Part shown: piece after piece, positions 34,066-35,490 of the stretch
Position numbering within the stretch: position 1 is the stretch's first letter
Layout: every line of letters starts with the position of its first letter
IMG/VR virus record: IMGVR_UViG_3300021963_006352
Coordinates: 1 to 35,490 of that record
Source: a virus
Length of the DNA: 35,490 nucleotides
Direction: 5' to 3' (one strand)
Position numbers and translations under genes: made by a program
Notes under the pieces: model-generated
The model's input: the letters and a program-made list of their open reading frames with translations, nothing else
What the model was told of the DNA's origin: nothing
The model's database searches: none

Positions 34066-34403
34066 TGAAAAAGATATTATTTATTTCTTTTATTTTATTA
34101 GGATGTTCTACGCCAGATATACCAACACCTGTAAATCCAATTGAAAAGATATTTACTGTAACTGAAAGTTCTGTAACTAACGGTCAATCTATATATTTTG
34201 ATTTACCATCAAAAGGAACATATACACTAACTTTAATAGATAAAGAAAGTGGGCAAGTAGTTAGTAGAGAAAAGTTTATTGGACAAAATGGAGAAAATGT
34301 AAAGAAGATTTATACGAAATCGTTACAAAGTAGATATTTATATTTGTTATTGGAAGATGTTACTAAAAAAGAATTAGGAAAAACAACTATCATAACACAA
34401 TGA
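34065..34403 (+). CDS. Lipoprotein, 112 aa
   Basis: A type II signal peptide with lipobox LLGC places the lipid-modified Cys at C14; the mature part starts CSTPDIPTP. The rest is one beta-sandwich-like domain with TYTLTLIDKESGQVVSREKF and SRYLYLLLEDVTKKELGK, which resembles the fold pattern of type IX secretion C-terminal domains. ATG overlaps the upstream stop, and its own stop overlaps the next ATG (ATGA). It is a paralogue-like partner of the next gene. Confidence 0.8.
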   Translation: MKKILFISFILLGCSTPDIPTPVNPIEKIFTVTESSVTNGQSIYFDLPSKGTYTLTLIDKESGQVVSREKFIGQNGENVKKIYTKSLQSRYLYLLLEDVTKKELGKTTIITQ

Positions 34404-34768
34404 AAAAAATAATTTTAGGATTAGGAATAATCGCAACCTTAGTAAGTTGCCAAAATGAATTAGAAATTGTACCAACAGTACAAGTTTCAGAAGAACTTAA
34501 AATATCCGATAAAGTGGGTATTAAATTACAGACACCATTTGTAACAAACGAAGTTGCAATGAATGTAAAAATAGATGCAGCACAAACTGTAACTGTTAGA
34601 ATTTTTGATATTGCAAACAGAGTAGTATCAAAAGAAGTGATGGATGTTAAAGCGGGAGATAATGTATTAAAAGTATATACAACTGCATTACCATCATCGG
34701 CATATAGAATAGCATTATTTGACAATAATAATAAACAACTAGGGGTTACTGATTTTAATAAATTATAA
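34400..34768 (+). CDS. Lipoprotein with T9SS-sorting-domain-like fold, 122 aa
   Basis: Lipobox LVSC puts the acylated Cys at C17; the next residues QNELE are partly acidic, as in Bacteroidetes surface-export signals, though not an exact match. The single domain (VTVRIFDIANRVVSKEVMDV, then LPSSAYRIALFDNNNKQLG) follows the type A sorting-domain pattern of strand, D-x-x-G-like turn, and A-Y-R-I-x-L. No cargo domain precedes it, so it is not a usual T9SS substrate. It is coupled to the upstream lipoprotein. Confidence 0.8.
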   Translation: MKKIILGLGIIATLVSCQNELEIVPTVQVSEELKISDKVGIKLQTPFVTNEVAMNVKIDAAQTVTVRIFDIANRVVSKEVMDVKAGDNVLKVYTTALPSSAYRIALFDNNNKQLGVTDFNKL

Positions 34769-34782
34769 ACTAAAAAACAAAA

Positions 34783-35112
34783 ATGGCAGAAGAAGCAGAA
34801 AACTCAGGAGGAGGTTCATTAAAAAGTATTTTAATTGGACTTGCTAGCACAATCGCATTGGGAGTTGGTGGTTATGTAACCAAACAACTAACAGGTGAAG
34901 GAGATGAACCAGCGGCAGCAGTATCAGCACCCGCACCGGTAATCAACATTACAAATACAAACCAACAATCACAGAGAGCAAGTAGTGGTGGTGGAACAAA
35001 GGTAATTGAAAGAGTGGTTGAAAGACCAGCAGCTCAAACACAACAAGCACCTGCACCTAAACCAAAGAAAAAAGAAGGTGATGAGTTTAAGGAAGAAAAA
35101 CCACAATGGTAA
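34783..35112 (+). CDS. Small single-TM protein with Pro/Ala/Lys-rich tail
   Basis: An acidic N-terminus, one hydrophobic segment (about 13-31, LKSILIGLASTIALGVGGYV), then a low-complexity Ala/Pro/Gln/Lys-rich tail with KVIERVVERP, ending KKKEGDEFKEEKPQW. No lipobox. The layout (short anchor, long flexible tail) is seen in phage spanin-like or envelope-associated proteins, but there is no direct evidence. It lies just before a holin-like gene, which would fit a lysis cassette. Confidence 0.7.
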   Translation: MAEEAENSGGGSLKSILIGLASTIALGVGGYVTKQLTGEGDEPAAAVSAPAPVINITNTNQQSQRASSGGGTKVIERVVERPAAQTQQAPAPKPKKKEGDEFKEEKPQW

Positions 35113-35118
35113 TTTAAT

Positions 35119-35490
35119 ATGGCAGAGAATAGTGAAGCAACTGGATTTAAGGACCTATTAAACCAAATGATGAGCCGTAGGTGGTATATTACTGCTATGG
35201 TTTTAGGTGGGTTTATGTTAATTATAGGTGGTATATTTGCTGCAATTGTATCTAATACACAAGTAGCAGGAGCTTGGAAAGAATTACTAATGTTATTGTT
35301 AGGTGCTTTCATTGGTTCTTATGGTAAGATTATAGATTATTGGTTCTCTGATACCGATAAAGATAAGATGTTAGTTCAGAAGATGGATGAGGAAGATGGT
35401 GTATCATTAAGTAATACATCGGATATGCCACCACCAACACCTATGAACCCTAACGGAGCAACACCGGTAGTATTCCCACCCACAACAACC
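35119..35490 (+). CDS. Holin-like protein, start only (runs off window)
   Basis: The frame from ATG at 35119 stays open through the end of the window, giving 124 codons without a stop. Two membrane segments are clear: about 22-44 (WYITAMVLGGFMLIIGGIF) and 55-76 (WKELLMLLLGAFIGSYGKI), followed by IDYWFSDTDKDK and an acidic and Pro-rich tail. The two-TM layout with GAFIGSYGKIIDYWF matches small holin-like proteins I recall from T4-like phages. With the endolysin at 28557 it could form the lysis system. The C-terminus is missing. Confidence 0.65.
   Translation, partial: MAENSEATGFKDLLNQMMSRRWYITAMVLGGFMLIIGGIFAAIVSNTQVAGAWKELLMLLLGAFIGSYGKIIDYWFSDTDKDKMLVQKMDEEDGVSLSNTSDMPPPTPMNPNGATPVVFPPTTT

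Overview
The window reads as part of a large, AT-rich, T4-like bacteriophage genome that infects a Bacteroidota (Bacteroidetes) host. All credible genes lie on the + strand, tightly packed and often overlapping by TAATG, ATGA or TAGTG. The phage assignment rests on a T4-type replisome (family B DNA polymerase, both clamp-loader subunits), dUTPase, a GH19 endolysin and a holin-like gene. The host assignment rests on four things: promoters of the Bacteroidetes form TTTG-N19/20-TATATTTG, A-rich leaders without Shine-Dalgarno sequences, signal peptides whose predicted cleavage leaves Gln at +1, and an Oar-like TonB-dependent receptor. No tRNA, CRISPR array or insertion sequence was recognised.

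Layout. 1-4322: replication and recombination (polymerase C-terminal part, dUTPase, clamp loader, a zinc-ribbon protein between the two clamp-loader genes, a Cas4/RecB-like nuclease). 4363-14620: a long, largely coupled operon headed by a ribbon-helix-helix (RHH) regulator. It carries nine glycosyltransferase-like genes of different folds, a SAM methyltransferase and a prolyl-hydroxylase-like 2OG-Fe(II) oxygenase. 14670-17550: a phage protein of unknown role, a membrane-anchored coiled coil, an Ntn-hydrolase-like protein, a HAD phosphatase and an APS-kinase-like P-loop kinase. 17589-19357: a degenerate HNH protein, a heptose-kinase-like GHMP kinase and a 55-codon gene.

19358-24552: a promoter, a 19-codon ORF and a strong terminator, then a full-length TonB-dependent receptor with its own terminator, then a full-length GroEL with its own promoter. 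24583-25454: small genes and an HldE/TagD-like nucleotidyltransferase. 25515-29408: a small helical protein, a 44-codon basic protein, three proteins with ParB-like, TraB/TIKI-like and possibly ADP-ribosyltransferase-like features, and a GH19 endolysin followed by a terminator. 29483-35490: an envelope block with a membrane-anchored protein, two secreted paralogues with cohesin/dockerin-like modules (one with a C-type lectin domain), two lipoproteins, a single-TM protein and the start of a two-TM holin-like gene that runs off the window.

How the parts may work together (inference): the glycosyltransferases, heptose-type kinase and nucleotidyltransferase could build and attach an unusual glycan to a virion protein, DNA or the host envelope. 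The TonB receptor, lectin/cohesin proteins and lipoproteins look like a programme that rebuilds the host surface during infection. Two promoter types, host-like TTTG-N20-TATATTTG and a TATATTTATA box without a -33 element, suggest two expression classes. A shared inverted repeat TATGT-N4-ACATA at two promoters suggests that the RHH protein links the glycosylation operon to the heptose-kinase operon.
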